From: Agilicoccus flavus
GTDB lineage: Bacteria > Actinomycetota > Actinomycetes > Actinomycetales > Dermatophilaceae
Length of the DNA stretch: 64,000 nt
Direction: 5' to 3'
NCBI RefSeq assembly: GCF_014857905.1
Contig: NZ_JACYXE010000006.1
Coordinates: 186,001-250,000 of the forward strand
In this document: positions 63,044 through 64,000 of the stretch, piece after piece
Numbering within the stretch: the first letter of the stretch is position 1
How the letters are laid out: each line of letters opens with the position of its first letter
Position numbers and translations under genes: made by a program
The notes under the pieces: model-generated
The model's database searches: none
What the model saw: the letters and a program-made list of their open reading frames with translations, nothing else
Told to the model about the DNA's origin: nothing

Positions 63044-64000
63044 GACGTCCTCTCGGGTCGGGGGTTGTTCTTCGTCCTCGCGGTCTGCGTCCTCGCGGTC
63101 TTCGGCCGCGTCGCCTGCTTCGTCTTCGGTGCCGTCGTCGGCGCGGCCGCGACCGGCCCGGGGCGGTGGGCGTCGGCGGCGGTGACCGGCCGGACGCCGA
63201 AGTCGCCGCGGGCGACGCGGACGCGGAGCACCTCGTCGACCTCCACGTCCTCCCGGTCGACGACGACGCGCCCGTCGGCGTGCTGGACGACGGCGTATCC
63301 CCGTTCGAGGGTCGACTGCGGCGAGAGGGCTCGGACCTGGGCCGCGAGATGGTCGATCCGGTCGCTCGCGCGATGGACCCGGACGAGCAGTGCCCGGCGG
63401 GCGGCGACCCGGGCCCGCTCGAGCTCGGCCCGGCGCGGGGCGAGCATGTCCTGGGGCGAGGAGAGGACCGGGCGGCTGCGCAGGTCGTCGAGCCGGCGCC
63501 GCTCGGCGGCGAATCGTCCGACCACGGCGCCGCCGAGGCGCCCGCGCAGGGAGTCGACGCCGGCCCGCTCGGCGGCCGCGTCGGGGACGACGCGCTTGGC
63601 GGCGTCGGTCGGGGTGGACGCGCGCACGTCGGCGACGAAGTCGAGCAGCGGCGTGTCCACGTCGTGGCCGATCGCGCTGACCACCGGGGTGACGGCGCCG
63701 GCGACCGCGCGGACGAGGGACTCGTTCGAGAACGGCAGCAGGTCCTCGAAGGACCCGCCACCGCGGGTGAGCACGATGACGTCGACCTCGGGGTGCGCGT
63801 CCAGCTCCTCGAGGGCCCGGCGGACCGCGAGGACGGCGTCGGTGCCCTGCACGGGCACCTCACGGATCTCGAAGCGGACCGACGGCCACCGCCGGCGGGC
63901 GTTCTCGACGACGTCCCGCTCGGCGGCGCTGTTGCGACCGCACACGAGGCCGACGAGGCGCGGCACGAACGGCAACGGCTTCTTGCGGTCCGGAGCGAAC
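63040..64000 (-). CDS. xseA: Exodeoxyribonuclease VII large subunit, C-terminal part (start outside window)
   Basis: The frame is open to the window edge on the minus strand, reading FAPDRKKPLPFVPRLVGLVC from base 63999. The catalytic-domain motifs LTRGGGSFEDLLPFSNE and AIGHDVDTPLLDFVADVRAS are present, followed by the coiled-coil region and a Lys/Arg/Thr-rich tail. With XseB it degrades single-stranded DNA. The N-terminal OB domain lies beyond the window. Confidence 0.94.
   Translation of the reverse strand, partial: FAPDRKKPLPFVPRLVGLVCGRNSAAERDVVENARRRWPSVRFEIREVPVQGTDAVLAVRRALEELDAHPEVDVIVLTRGGGSFEDLLPFSNESLVRAVAGAVTPVVSAIGHDVDTPLLDFVADVRASTPTDAAKRVVPDAAAERAGVDSLRGRLGGAVVGRFAAERRRLDDLRSRPVLSSPQDMLAPRRAELERARVAARRALLVRVHRASDRIDHLAAQVRALSPQSTLERGYAVVQHADGRVVVDREDVEVDEVLRVRVARGDFGVRPVTAADAHRPGPVAAAPTTAPKTKQATRPKTARTQTARTKNNPRPERTS

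Overview
The window is very GC-rich DNA with GTG starts, stop/start overlaps (GTGA, ATGA, TAATG) and strong G/C bias at third codon positions. Gene order and protein sequences point to a high-GC Gram-positive actinobacterium (Actinomycetota). Supporting markers are tRNA-Thr–tRNA-Met–rpmG–hadAB–murB–tRNA-Trp–secE–nusG–rplKA, a TTG-initiated actinobacterial rpoB, type Z S14, DUF4245 next to xseAB, and likely leaderless promoters. I cannot name the genus; the PTS/nag genes and overall layout would suit a Micrococcales-like lineage. I see no insertion sequence, prophage, CRISPR array or replication origin. Most of the window is core chromosome.

Layout: 1-3082 holds the 3' end of an MFS transporter and a biotin ECF uptake cluster (bioY-bioM-bioN). 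3192-3683 holds tRNA-Thr, tRNA-Met and rpmG, closed by a perfect 26-bp inverted repeat. 3774-5749 holds a cobalt-type nitrile hydratase operon (alpha, beta, accessory protein), placed between rpmG and the hadA/hadB-like dehydratases (5759-6648), followed by murB. 7764-11171 is a GlcNAc module: PTS EIIB and EIIA on the minus strand, divergent from EIIC-nagA. An adenosine deaminase (minus) follows.

12724-30820 is the transcription/translation block: tRNA-Trp, secE, nusG, rplK, rplA, rplJ, rplL, rpoB, rpoC, a lone minus-strand membrane protein, then rpsL, rpsG, fusA, tuf. A secreted M28B (glutamate-carboxypeptidase-II-like) peptidase, apparently frameshifted, lies between tuf and the S10 cluster. 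33524-50637 is the S10-spc-alpha supercluster from rpsJ to rplQ, including secY, adk, map, infA and rpoA. A secreted SxxK serine hydrolase, truA, an ArsB/SLC13-like permease and a minus-strand ArsR-type regulator follow, then rplM-rpsI-glmM. The last 7 kb, mostly minus strand, carries two beta-carbonic anhydrases, class I fumarase, a PfkB sugar kinase, DUF4245, xseB and a partial xseA.

The window is mainly the growth machinery (RNA polymerase, ribosome, Sec, cell-wall precursor synthesis by GlmM and MurB), with nutrient modules set between (biotin, GlcNAc, nitrile, purine). The less ordinary material lies in the 5' leaders of rplK, rplJ, rpsL, tuf and rpsJ (hairpins near the transcription start), the nitrile hydratase insertion, the frameshifted peptidase and the CA-CA-fumarase grouping.
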